Assembly: GCA_027563935.2 (NCBI GenBank)
Contig: CM050454.1
Span: 49,876,596-49,940,595 of the forward strand
DNA length: 64,000 nt
From: Costus lasius
Lineage: Eukaryota > Streptophyta > Magnoliopsida > Zingiberales > Costaceae
Reading direction: 5' to 3'
The position numbers and the translations under genes are program-made. Below, one piece after another: positions 1-11,221 of the stretch. How positions within the stretch are numbered: the stretch's first letter is position 1; each line of letters begins with the position of its first letter. Below the pieces are notes generated by a model. It had not been told where the DNA came from and ran no database searches. It saw only the letters and a list, made by a program, of their open reading frames with translations.

Positions 1-920
1 ATGATAGCATTATAGTGTTCCCTAGGGTCTAATTCAGGTATTTGATCTTCTAGAGTTTTATTGTAAGTAGCTAAGGATCCTACTTGAGATGTAAGATGAC
101 TAACCAATCCCTTAAGATCTTCAATCTTTTTATTTTGATTTGTCATTAATTGATTTTGACTAGCCATAAACTTCTCAAGAATGGAATCTAAACTAAAAGA
201 ATTTACCTCTTCAGTCAAGGTTCGCCATCCCTCATTCTCATTCTTACCATGTTGATGACAATACAGCATTCCTTCTTTAGGAGCCCATTGGTTATGGTTC
301 AGGAACATCTCTTCAAATAAGGTGAAAGCATCATCAATGGTTCTGCTCATGAGGGCTCCTCCTGTAGCAGCATCAACAATTAGACATGTATTATAAAGTA
401 GGCCATTATAAAATGTATGAATTAAAACCCAATTTTCAAGGCCGTGGTGAGGACACTTCCGTGGTAAATCGTTGAAACGCTCCCATGCCTCACTAAAGGA
501 TTTGCCATCCTTCTGTGTAAAGCTTGTAATTTGATTTTTCAACTGGATGGTTTTGCCGGGTGGAAAGTACTTCATCAAGAAAGCATTTGATAGTTGTTCC
601 CATGTGGTGAAGGTGCCGGTAGGTCGAGAATGTAACCAAAAACACGCTCAGTCCCTGAGAGAAAAAGGAAACAATCTTAGTTTTAATGCATCATCAGAAA
701 TTCCATTAATTTTAATGGTGTCACAATATTCAATAAAATGATATAAATGTTGATAAGGATCTTCAATTGGTGATCATTCAAACTGATTCTGCTAGATCAT
801 AGACAAGAAAGCAGGATTGATCTCAAAATTATTGGCCTCAATAGCTGCTCTGGCGATGCTAAAGTGTATCTCCTGTGGGTTAGGGACTATGCAGTCCCTA
901 AGTGATATTCGGTCTGCCAT
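1..920 (-). pseudogene. Athila-1 gag, decayed, runs off the left edge
   Basis: Conceptual translation leftward from the ATG at 918-920 gives a typical Athila-type Ty3/gypsy Gag. It begins MADRISLRDCIVPNPQ and contains the capsid-like stretch WEQLSNAFLMKYFPPGKT, followed by FTQKDGKSFSEAWERFNDL and a polar C-terminal part rich in Gln and Asn. Gag forms the virus-like particle that packages the element RNA. The frame holds three in-frame stops, at 792-794 (TAG), 774-776 (TGA) and 648-650 (TGA), but is otherwise continuous to the window edge. Protease and pol would lie further left, outside the window. The gene is preceded by a primer binding site and an LTR on the same strand, so this is the 5' end of a minus-strand element. 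Family assignment rests on recognised motifs, not on a search. Confidence 0.85.
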
Positions 921-1070
921 CAGATCTAAATTTCTTGTTCAGTATAAAGCAGATAGATCAAATAACTCGAGTAAATAGAAAAGAACAAAAAGATAGAACA
1001 TAAATAGAAAATAAACATAACCTAATCTAGCAATACTTTCAATATCTTTAATATTGACAAAAACCAAGGT

Positions 1071-1087
1071 CCCCAGCAATGGCACCA
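1071..1087 (-). other. Primer binding site of Athila-1, tRNA-Asp type
   Basis: On the minus strand the site reads TGGTGCCATTGCTGGGG. The usual plant tRNA-Asp complement in Athila elements is TGGCGCCGTTGCCGGGG, so three positions differ, each a C-to-T or G-to-A change. It lies six bases from the inner end of the LTR and about 150 bases before the gag ATG. The 150 bases between PBS and gag (921-1070) are A/T-rich leader with no other feature. Confidence 0.75.
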
Positions 1088-1093
1088 AAAACT

Positions 1094-3019
1094 TGTTGTG
1101 TCCGCAAGTGCACGGATACTCAGAGTAATAATTAAGATATTGAACCATAGAGACCTCGTTTGCCAAGTACCGAATAATTAATTTCTTACTAGCTAGGCAA
1201 CCGAAAATATGAAAGTAAACTATCGAAAGCTACACGAAAATATCAGAGAGAGAAACTGGGACTAGGGTTTCATCCACCTTAATTTCCATGACTGGATATG
1301 AATAGATGTTCGTCAATCAAATTTTATCATGATAAAGATATAATTTACTTCATAAAGAAATTATCTTGCTTTCACGCAAACAATTTACAAAGAATCGATC
1401 CTCACTTTCATGCAAGATCTATTCAATGCTGAAGATAAGTAAATCATTGATAAAGAACTCAAAGATCACTTTCATGCATCCGAATTCTAAATCAATCATC
1501 TCAAGTGAAGGTTACAAACTTTCATACTATAATATTCACTTGTTCTACTTAAGGCTCTCCAACAATCATATACTTGATTTCTCACAGTATTATCATGTTT
1601 ATCACATTAACTCGATCCTAGATTCAGATTATTAACATGGCATTATACTTCTAGAATTAAGAAATAAGAACAAACCTAATTTCTTACGATGAGTTCCTAA
1701 CATTAAATTTTAGGGTTCCAAGTTCTCAGTGAATCACCTTTCGGTCCATATCGCAAAAACTCTAAAACATGCTAACAATATGAATCTATGGAGAATTAAA
1801 TGAAATCATCACATAAGTAGAATTATCATTGTAAAATCATCATGATGAAAGTAAAAATAATCTAGTCATTAAGAAATTGAGGGGAGTTACTCCCCTATGT
1901 CCCAAAAAGAGTTTAAGCTAGCATAGTTAAAGAATTACAATAATCCATAGTATCAGAGGATCAGAAATCGATGAAAAGGGAGAAAACAACTTTACAGCAC
2001 GGCTGTAATAGAAATTACAGTCGTAATTTCGGTGGTGAATAGTGTCGGCTATGAGTGTTCCGTTAATTTCTCCTCCGATCGATCTCCTTTTGTTTTGAAA
2101 CATATGGAGTATCTTCTCCTCCCCTATGCGCAGCTTCCCCTCAAATTTCACGGCCGGAGATGCACTATATGTTTCCTGGCAGCAAAACCTAGGGCGACGG
2201 TAAAGAACTCAATTTCTCTCTGAATCGTGGATGAAAATTAGGGCTTTTCGTGTGTGTCGCTTCACTTTGATGTAACGAATATTTCCCTTTTTACAGATCT
2301 TCGATGGTCTGGATCGTCCGAAATCATTCGAACAAGAATCGGGCTTCAAACAGTGCATGAAAATCACAAATCTGGGTTGTAATTACGGTCGTGAAAACCG
2401 TTATGGCAGTGCCGTAATTTCAGTAGAAGTCCTCGGTATAGAAATCATCCAAAATTATGGTACCGTGAAATCCATTACGGTAGTACCATATTTTCATCAA
2501 ATCTCTCAGGTGAAAAGTTGACTCGAATTACGGCATGTGATTTTGGTCATGGCAGTACCGTAAAATCCATCAAACTTTCTGTATGAAATTGAGTCCATAT
2601 TATGGCCAGTGAAATCCATTACGGAAATGCCGTAATTCTTGTAAAATTTTCTGTTCAAAATCGTCCCAAAATACGGCAGCACTTGGAAATTACGGCAGTA
2701 CCATGGTTTGTTCTGTAGGTGCAGTGAAACCATGGTACCGTAATTTTGATTACGGTAGTGCCGTAATTTGGTCTGAAGCTCCAATTTGCGTGAAATTTGA
2801 CATGTAATCTTCTCTTGATGGTGGGAATTCATCCATGCATCTGAATTTGCTTGAAAATGCCTAAAAATAGTGCCTTTTTACCTGAAAATCATGAAAAATA
2901 GAAAATGTGTAGGTTTCACAATATTTGATAAAAGAGACATAAAAATAAACAAAGGAGCATGAATATGACACAAAAAAGTTTATCAAATGACACAAAATTT
3001 ACTATAAATTTTGGTGTCA
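1094..3019 (-). repeat. 5' LTR of Athila-1
   Basis: The inner edge (TGTTGTGTCCGC on the plus strand) abuts the PBS. The outer edge is set by similarity of its first ~75 bases, read on the minus strand from TGACACC, to the start of the Athila-2 3' LTR at 9715. The stretch CATGCTCnTTTGTTTATTTTTATGT is shared. Length is about 1.93 kb. Its right half (about 1990-2770) is full of copies of a palindromic motif of the type TTACGGCAGTGCCGTAA. No coding capacity. The outer edge is accurate to a few bases; the bases TTATT at 3020-3024 may be the right target duplication, but the partner is off-window. Confidence 0.7.
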
Positions 3020-3029
3020 TTATTTAGAT

Positions 3030-4648
3030 ACCAGTTCTAAGGTTCATGATCTATTGGACTGCACTATTTGTGATGATAAAAAGAATGAGGAAGAGAAGGT
3101 CCCAAAAGTGGAACTTAAAACTTTACCTGATAATCTTCATTATGAATTTCTTGGACCTAATTCTACTTACCCTATGATTGTTGATGCACAGCTTAATAAA
3201 AGGGAGACTGTTTTGCTTCTAAAGGAATTGAGGATTCATAGGAAGGTAATTGGGTAACCCTTCTTTTTGTATGCACAGAATTCTGATGGAAGAGGAGCAC
3301 AAACCACACATTGATTTTCAAAGGAAACTTAACCCCTCTATGAAGGAAGTTGTGAAGAAGGAGGTTCTGAAACTACTTGATGTAGGTATTATCTATCCTA
3401 TCTCCGACAGTAATTGGGTAAGTCCTGTACATTGTGTTCCCAAGAAGGGAGGTATTACTGTTATGAAAAATAAAGATAATGAATTGATTCCTGTTAGGAC
3501 AGTAACTAGTTGGTGCATGTGTATAGATTATAGAAAATTGAATGCCGCCACTGGGAAAGACCATTTTCCCTTACCTTTTATCGATCAGATGGTAGAGAGA
3601 CTTGCAAATCATTCTCATTTCTATTTCTTAGATGGATATTCTAGATTTTTCCAAATTCCTATACATCCTGATGATCAAGATAAGACCACTTTCACTTGTC
3701 CATATGGTACTTTTGCATATAGGAGGATGCCTTTTGGGTTGTGTAATGCACCTGCTACTTTTCAGAGGTGTATGATGGCTATATTTTCTGAATTTATTGA
3801 AGATTTTATGGACGCCTTTATGGATGATTTTTCTGTCTACAGGTTTTCTTTTGATGATTGTTTGGCTAACTTATCTCGAGTTTTGTAGAGGTGCGAGGAG
3901 ACTAATCTTGTACTTAACTGGGAAAAATGTCATTTCATGGTTAGGCAAGGAATAGTTTTGGGACACCTAATTTCAGAAAGAGGGATTGAAGTAGACAAGG
4001 CCAAAGTTGAAGTGATAGAAAAATTGGACCCGCCCACTTCAGTAAAGGAAGTCCGAAGCTTCCTTGGACACATAGGGTTCTACCGACGATTCATAAAGGA
4101 TTTCTCTAAACTTGCTAGACCTCTTACAAATCTACTTTGTAAAGATGATAATTTTTCTTTTGATGAAGGTTGTTTGTTTGCTTTTCAGAAATTAAAGAAG
4201 GCTTTGATATCAATGCCAATCATGCAGCCACCAGATCGGGATTTGCCCTTTGAGCTTATGTGCGACGCTAGTGATTTTGCAGTAGGAGCAGTCCTAGTGA
4301 TTTTGAGCTTATGTCATTTATTATGCTAGTAGGACCTTGGATGAGACACAAAAGAATTACACCACCACTGAAAAGGAACTTTTAGCGATTGTATTTGCTT
4401 TTGATAAATTCAGATCATACTTGATTAATTCTAAGGTTGTGGTACACACTGATCATGCAGTGGTAAAGTACTTGATGCAGAAAAAGGATAGTAAACCGCG
4501 ACTGCTTAGATGGGTATTGCTATTGCAAGAGTTTAATTTGGAAATTAAGGACAAGAAAGGATCAGAAAAAATTGTTGCGGATCATCTTTCAAGGATAATT
4601 GTAGATGCTAATAAAGGTGATATAATTAATGATTCCTTCCCTGAAGAA
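3030..4648 (+). pseudogene. Athila-2 reverse transcriptase and RNase H, broken
   Basis: Ty3/gypsy pol fragment. The linker before RT (KVELKTLPDNLHYEFLGP) is at 3108-3161. RT motifs follow: CMCIDYRKLNAAT near 3513, PFGLCNAPATFQRCM near 3730 and the catalytic box FMDDF near 3820. RNase H shows CDASDFAVGAVL near 4260, [17 protein letters not shown] near 4355 and [10 protein letters not shown] near 4447. RT copies the element RNA into DNA and RNase H removes the RNA strand. Damage: a roughly 26-base deletion near 3254 removes the codons for YTLEDIKGIN that Athila-3 still has and shifts the frame. CAG became TAG at 3886-3888. There is a scrambled junction at 4268-4335, and a stop at 4649-4651 (CAA to TAA) separates this part from integrase. 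Gag and protease are missing, apparently displaced by the Athila-1 insertion. Confidence 0.88.
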
Positions 4649-4651
4649 TAA

Positions 4652-5913
4652 CTCTTAAGCATTGAACAGATCAAGGCACCATGGTATGCTGATATAGTGA
4701 ATTATCTTGTTGCTATTGTTTTTCCTCTTGATTTGAGTTATCAAGGAAAGAAGAGATTCTTAGCCGAGGTAAGACACTATTTTTGGGATGAGCCTTATGT
4801 ATTTAAAAGATGTGCAGATGGAATATTTAGAAGATGTGTTCTCGAGGAAGAAATTTTGGATATACTTTTTCAATGTCATGGATCATCTTATGGAGGGCAC
4901 GCTAGTACCGAGAAGACTGTTTTTAAGGTTTTGCAATTTGGATTTTATTGGACCTCACTTTTCAAGGATGCTAGAAATTTTATATTGTCTTGTGATAGAT
5001 GCCAAAAGATAGGGAACGTTAACAAAAGGTATGAGAAGCCGCTGTCCACAATTCTTGAGGTTAAATATTTGATGTTTGGGGGATTGATTTTATGGGACCA
5101 TTTCCATCATCTAGAGGTAATAAATATATACTTGTGGCAGTAGACTATGTTTCCATATGGGTGGAAGCCATTGCTTCCCCTACTAATGATTCTAGTGTTA
5201 TTGTGAAGATGTTCAAAAAGATTATATTTCCACGATTTGGCATGCCACGAGTTGTGATTAGTGATGGAGGCTCTCACTTTATAGAACACAAATTTTCAGC
5301 TTTGCTTAGAACGTATGGGGTAAATCATAGAGTTGCAACACCTTACCATCCCCAAACAAGTGGACAAGTTGAGATATCAAATAGAGAGATCAAGGGAATA
5401 TTAGAGAAAACAGTGTCTCGCACAAGAAAAGATTGGGCATTCAAGCTTGACGATGCGCTTTGGGCCTACCGAACCGCTTTCAAAACACTGATAGGTATGT
5501 CTCCGTTTCAATTGATTTATGGTAAATCTTGTCATCTACCTATAGAGCTCGAGCACAAGGCGTTCTGGGCATTCAAAGCACTGAATTTTGACTTAAAGAA
5601 TGCGGGAGAAAAATGAAAGTTACAATTGAATGAGCTAGATGAGATTAGACTCTCCGCTAACGAAAACGCGAGGATTTATAAAGAGAGGACTAAAAGATGG
5701 CATGATCGACATATCCTCATAAAGGAATTCCAACTAGGTGGCTTTGCTCTTTTGTTTAATTCTAGGTTAAAACTTTTTCCTAGTAAACTTAAGTCTCGAT
5801 GGTCCGGACCTTTTCAGGTTCGAAAGGCTTATCCCTACGGAGTTGTGGACATATGGAGCGACAAAACAGGGGAATTTAAGGTTAACGGACAGAGGTTAAA
5901 GCATTGTTTTTAA
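4652..5913 (+). pseudogene. Athila-2 integrase, broken
   Basis: Integrase of the same pol. The HHCC zinc module is at about 4875-5010 (GSSYGGHASTEKTVF through CDRCQKIGN). The core has D in [13 protein letters not shown] near 5077-5098, D in [10 protein letters not shown] near 5258 and E in [14 protein letters not shown] near 5370. The C-terminal GPF module is [17 protein letters not shown] near 5790. The enzyme inserts element cDNA into the genome. A one-base frameshift lies near 5060, between the zinc module and the core. A TGA at 5614-5616 interrupts the frame before [11 protein letters not shown]; the reading frame is the same on both sides, so this is a point nonsense change. The end at TAA 5911-5913 looks natural. 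Confidence 0.88.
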
Positions 5914-6992
5914 GAAGAACATAACAAAGGGCGAGAAAAATTTCAACTCAAAGAAGCTCAATCAGATTTGAGTGCAGAACGGTCAAGCTAAATACCGAAA
6001 AATTAGCACTTCTTGGGAGGCAACCCAAGCATTTTTTTTCTTCTTACTTTAATTTCTTTTCATTTTCTTTTGCTTTAGTTTATGTACTAACTTATTCTTT
6101 TTCTTTTTGTAGGAGGGTCTAGGTTAATTTTACAACGAAATAGCTATTTTTCTAAATTTTTCACAAATTATGGTAGTGCTGTAATGTATTTTACGGGCCG
6201 TAATTTTGTGTGATTTATTTCAAGAGTTTTCCACGGTACCGTAATTGCAAGCGTTTTCTTTCTAGAGACTTTACGTATTTTCACGGCACTACCATGATCA
6301 ATTTACGGGCCGTAATTTCATTCAATTTTGTTATAGAACGAATTATGGCAGTGCCGTAATAAAAATTATGGCCATAGTTATGTCGGGCCCACGCGATTCT
6401 GTCACCCTATTTTAGGGTTTTCACTCGTGTTTTAGGGTTTTTCATTGTGATTTCTCTCGATCTAGCACCATTTCTTCGATTCTTCCTCCACCTTTGCTCC
6501 CAAAACCCTCCGGCGACCCTTCCTGTCCATCTTCAAGCTTCGATCTGATTTCTTTTCTAGCTCGGATTTCTTGATTTGGAGTCTGTTTAGCTGATTTTTG
6601 CCCCTTTTTGATTTCTAACGTTCAAGCTTTGATTCCTCTGATTACTGCCGATTTCCGTCTCCTAGACTCACAAGCAAGCTTCCTCGACTGTCTCCGGTGA
6701 TTCTCGAGCTCTCCCCAGCCATCATTGTGGCGATTTGAACTTAGGCGAACACTCCACTGTCCAGTTTCGCCATTGTTCGTTCATCATCATCCAAGCTTCA
6801 ATCCAGTTGATTCTTGCTTCCAGGAGCTTCGTAAAGTCAAGAATCGTCTTCTTGAGGAAGTTTGGAAGATCGATTTTAGCTAGAAGGTTCTGATTGAAGC
6901 TGCATTTTGGACCCCACACTCAGCCCTGTTTGCTCGGTAACATCTCTGTTTCTAGCAGTTTTTGAAGTTTGATTTGATTATCTGCACCTGAA
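5914..6992 (+). other. Athila-2 spacer between integrase and ORF, with palindromic motifs
   Basis: About 1.1 kb without a usable reading frame. 6160-6380 holds several copies of the dyad motif TTACGGnnnTnCCGTAA and its half (GGGCCGTAATTTT), the same motif that fills the right half of the Athila-1 LTR. 6400-6990 is pyrimidine-rich with repeated TTTAGGGTTTTT, like a leader for the downstream ORF. Athila elements usually have such a spacer before their third ORF. Confidence 0.6.
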
Positions 6993-8415
6993 ATGGGACC
7001 AAGAAAGCAAGTGGTATCGAAAAGTAGAGGAAAGGCTCCAGCCGAATCTTCCAGACCCGCACCTAAAAATCCCTATGGGATTATTTTTAGGGATAGAACT
7101 CAAGAGCAGAGATACAACCAGCTACTCACTAGGCGCATTGTGAAAACGAAATACACGGACTTGCGAGCTTTAGAGACTTTGGGCCTTAGAGATGACGTCC
7201 TTTGGATGTATAATCAGATCGGAGCAAGAAGATTTTTTGAGATTTTTCCTCAAACTTATTTACCCTTGGTGCTAGAGTTCCTTAGTAGCTTGGACATAGG
7301 CTTGGATGAATTTTTCTGATAGCCAAGATTCTGGCGAAATCACTTTCCGTATGGCCAATATAGAGAGGAAATTAACACTTAGAGATGTCCGGAGCATCTT
7401 TCACTTGCTAGGCGAAGGGCGTACTATGCCGCCGATTGGATTTATTGCAAATGTCTGTTGGACCCAAATTACAGCCGAGTCCAGATTCTCACCATCTTCA
7501 GCCAGAGCGACCAGTATCTCCAACCCCTGAATCAAATACGTGCACTGAGTCTTAGCTCATACTGTCTTCGGACGAGGAGATAGTGACGGTATGGTCCGTC
7601 AATCCAAACTTTTCTTTCTTTGGTGCATGTTACATGGATATACAGTAGATTTGGCCTTCTTTTTGGTTAAACATTTGGACAATGTTGCTAGGGCAAAGAA
7701 GGGTGCCATTGTTATAGGAGGTTTCCTTACTCCTATAGCACTCTTATTAGGAGTTGAGCCCTATGGGATTGAAGTTGCTAAGGGGAATGCACGTATCGAC
7801 TTAGAATCTTGTGTGGCCATGAAGATGATTGTGAGAGATGGAGATATATATTGCTTGATACTTAAACCTGGTTTTCCTACTTTACCACTGCCCAACCCTG
7901 GAAGGACCACAGTTCAGATTCAAGAGAATTGGAGGCTTTCGCCGAGCGTCGCATCTTATGCCTCTCTTGCACCACTAGATTCAGTACCGCCGCCACCCAC
8001 CTGGGGTGGGAATGATGACCCCTTCAACATGGGTATAGAGTCTTCTCCGCCCAAGACTACAGAGCCTGCACTGCACAGAGCCACTCCCTCATCCTCACAT
8101 CATGCTGCCCCCGATGAGAGAGCATGGTCGTCTACTTTTGACTTTGGTTTTCAGGCCCTTTCTGCCGAGCTGTTCCATTTGGGTCGCATCATGGAGAGGA
8201 TGGCTAATTCCATGGGGCATATTCATGAGGATGTTGAGGAGTTGGGGACTTATATGCAGGAGATGGGAGACTTCCTTTATGAGAAGTTCGGTTATGGTGG
8301 TCACGGAGGAGGTGATGGTAATGATGGAGACCAGGGAGGTGGGGAAGATGATCCTATGGATGCAGCCCCTGATGATGAAGCCACTGAGGAGATAGGTTCT
8401 GATGCGGACGAGTAG
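6993..8415 (+). pseudogene. ATHILA ORF-1 type protein (third ORF of Athila-2), broken
   Basis: Starts MGPRKQVVSKSRGKAPAES and continues NPYGIIFRDRTQEQRYNQLL and TYLPLVLEFLSSLDI, which is the hallmark of the plant-specific ATHILA ORF-1 family located after integrase. This ORF is sometimes described as env-like; its role is not known. A frameshift near 7310 moves the frame on to MNFSDSQDSGEITFRM. A TGA at 7528-7530 then interrupts it, and the same frame continues at 7591-8415. The middle contains a hydrophobic stretch (GAIVIGGFLTPIALLLGV), a possible but weak membrane segment. The C-terminus is glycine- and acid-rich (about 50 residues ending GSDADE). No function is inferred beyond family membership. 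Confidence 0.75.
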
Positions 8416-9714
8416 TTATTGTGAGTATCCCTTCCCTATCTTTTCTTTACTTATATCTTACAGATTCTTAATGATTTATACATTCTTGTAGGGAAGGATG
8501 ACTTGGTCATGCTTCTTATGTCCGCTAGATGTTGATCTTTGATTGTTTTACCTTGAATTCTACTTTCAATATGGTTGTACTGAGATATCAAGATACTTAT
8601 ATTTGATTCGATATGGTTGTATTTGATATACTGGTTGATTTTGGGCAAAGTTGCTAACTGCACTCTAGTATTCAAAATAGTATAACTTGAGTGATGAACT
8701 TAATTATGCATGACTTGTGATGATCTATTTTTGCTCAATTCCTGTTGATAATTTGACTATTTCTTGAATTGGTCAATACCTATGACTTAGAATAGACCTA
8801 TTATGTCAAATTTATTTCTCCAATATATATCTACTTATTGGAATTTTTCCATTGATTAATGCATGGAATTTTGGATAAATATAATGTTTGATGAATGCAA
8901 TCTAAAAGTGAAACAACTTTCTTGAATAAAATGAGTATATGAGCGTAATTTTTGAATTGATATCAAATGATTAATTTAGTTGATGTTGTATCTGTTTTGT
9001 TCTTTGTTGGGAAGAGAGAATCCAAAATACAAAAAGAAAAGAGTGACTCCCCTACATGGCACTACGAAACATCGGCAGTGGGACCTAAAGATATGGGTTG
9101 AAGTCTAAAAAGAAAAAAATGACTCCTCTTCGTGGCATTATATTTACAATGGTACCGGAGATAAGAGTTGAAGTCCAATTAAAAAGTAGGTATCTATGTA
9201 GATGCATGCCATGAAAGGAATCCTTTGACATTAACTCCGCTATCTCAAATAAGTTTCTTCTTACTAAAGAGATATGAGTTCTATTATGTTGGTTATGTGG
9301 CCAATATACTCTAAATTCGTTACCAAAGAAAAAAAGTGATAATCGATTTAGAGAATATCAAAGATATGCAAAAAAGGAAGAGAGAATATTTAAGTGGAAA
9401 AAGATTTTGGAGAACCTATTCCTGTAAACAAAAGCATCATGGATCTAAACTAAAACTAGGTGAACTCATGAGATTGAAATTCTATTTATTATGCGAGTTG
9501 CGAAATTTTATTTGATCAAAGTTGTAAATCTTGAGGATTAAATTCGGAGGACAATATATTTATTTGAAATTTTGTGTGACTTTTTATGAAATATTTCATA
9601 AGTGATTGTATTTTAGAAATTTATTCGTCATAAGAAAGTTTATTTTTCCATGACCAGAATTGATTTCTTTATTTGCTTGAGGACAAGCAAAAGTTTGAAC
9701 CTTATGTATTTTGA
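8416..9714 (+). other. Athila-2 3' untranslated region with an imperfect tandem duplication
   Basis: A/T-rich noncoding DNA. 9031-9180 holds two imperfect ~75-base copies, each starting with an AAAAAGAAAA run and then GACTCCnCTnCnTGGCA. The stretch GAGGACAAGCAAAAGTTTGA at about 9679-9698 is the sequence that normally precedes the polypurine tract and 3' LTR in Athila elements. No other feature seen. Confidence 0.6.
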
Positions 9715-9802
9715 TGACTCTACATTTCATAGTATATTTTTGTTGATTGAATAGTCTTTTTGAGTCATAATCATGCTCTTTTGTTTATTTTTATGTCTTT
9801 TT
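9715..9802 (+). repeat. Start of the 3' LTR of Athila-2, truncated
   Basis: 88 bases starting TGACTCTAC align with the outer end of the Athila-1 LTR in opposite orientation, sharing CATGCTCnTTTGTTTATTTTTATGT. The LTR is cut at 9802 by the next element. It shows that Athila-1 and Athila-2 belong to the same or closely related families. Confidence 0.65.
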
Positions 9803-11213
9803 TGTTGGGAAACCCCGGGGATATTTTACAATTTTCAGAGATAGAAATTACACAAATACAATACACAGCGGAAGCAATATCCCCAAAATGAGCTAGTCCC
9901 AAAAACCCAGTGAAGATCGCATGCGAGGGAGTCGACATGATGAGATAAAATATACCTTACAGCAAGATGAAGCCGATGTCGAGGTAGGCGCCCAAGCGTG
10001 CGCCCTCTGCAGCCACACACACACAGATGTCTCGAGTCCTCTTCTTCCACGCCCGTTGCTAGCCTCGGGAAGAAGATCCAAGCCTTGTATCACCTTCTTC
10101 AAGTTGCACCACCCTCCAAGAGTATGCGCCAAGGATGAAGAAGGATGGGAAGAGGAAAGCCGCCACTCTCTCAAGCCCTTCTTGCGCCAAGAGAAGAAGG
10201 AGAGGAAGAAGAACACTTGCGGCTAGGGTTTGATGGAAGATGCACCTCTTTCCCTTGCTCACGCCTCTCTATGTGTTCTCACGCCTCCAAGGAGTAGAAT
10301 GCTAAAGAGGGGGCGTTTAGGGCCCCTTATATAGAGCAAGGGGCGGCTAGAGTTAGGGCTAGACGCATAATGAAGCAACTTTGGCCATCCTAACCCCATT
10401 ATACCACTTAGGCGCCAATGGGGTTGGATCTCTCCCCATTATACCCCTTAGGTGCCAATGGGGTTGTTATTAGGTCTCATTGGGTAATGAGCAAGCCCAA
10501 ACTTCATTGAACGGGTTGATTAAACAATTGGATCCAATCCAATGCAACCTAAATCCAAATGTGACCTAACCATGGTGAAATTCAGGTCAACCTGCAAAAA
10601 ATGAAGTTTGGCTCTAATAACATTCTTCCATCTCATCAGACCTATCGGCGCTGATGAAATCTCCCAAATAGATCTGAGTCATCCAATAACTCGATCATAA
10701 GGCTTCCCGATCAATACGATAACACGAGTATCAAGGTGTGCGGCCCTGTAGGTTCCTCTGACGCTGGTAGTGCTGACCAAAGGTCACCACAAGTAGTGAG
10801 TGGCACCTAGCAGTGCATCGCTACTACCTAGGTCATTGGAATGGATATCGACATCGACATCCCCATCATCGCAATTAGGTACAGATGCATTACAGTCTCT
10901 TTGTCGAACTGATATCCGATTGGACAAGTGTGTCACCACTTGTTTTTATCCAATCTCATGGTTATGACTAAATCAGGTCTCACCTAGGTAAGGCCATACA
11001 CTTTCAGTCATAGAACCATATAGGTTGTATCCTATATCTGTCTGTTGACCTTCTCCTATGGGTCATGACATGCTCAATAACAACCGTTATTACCCCCCAA
11101 CTACGGCGAGGTGTTAGGTTGTATCAAAGCATGTCCCTAACCATATAGAATGGCTAATGACCTCAAGTAAAGGGATCAATGCATCTCCTATGGAGTCTTA
11201 GAAACTGATATCA
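9803..11213 (-). repeat. Copia-C family LTR, inverted and truncated
   Basis: Begins on the plus strand with TGTTGGGAAACCCCGGGGAT, the exact reverse complement of the last 20 bases of the Copia-C 5' LTR (14271-14290). The similarity runs through to about 11195-11213, ending in the region matching 12770-12850 of the Copia-C LTR, so some 350 bases of the LTR 5' end are missing. No PBS lies to its left and no copia internal DNA to its right, so it is a truncated solo LTR or the relic of an inverted rearrangement. Identity to the Copia-C LTR is clearly lower than between LTR pairs elsewhere in the window. Reading frames seen here are antisense to an LTR and are not genes. Confidence 0.75.
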
Positions 11214-11221
11214 GTTCGGAT

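Noticed and set aside
6993..8415. Host gene or viral envelope gene
   Set aside because: Position after integrase and motifs match the ATHILA ORF-1 family of retrotransposons; no convincing envelope features such as signal peptide plus membrane anchor are seen.
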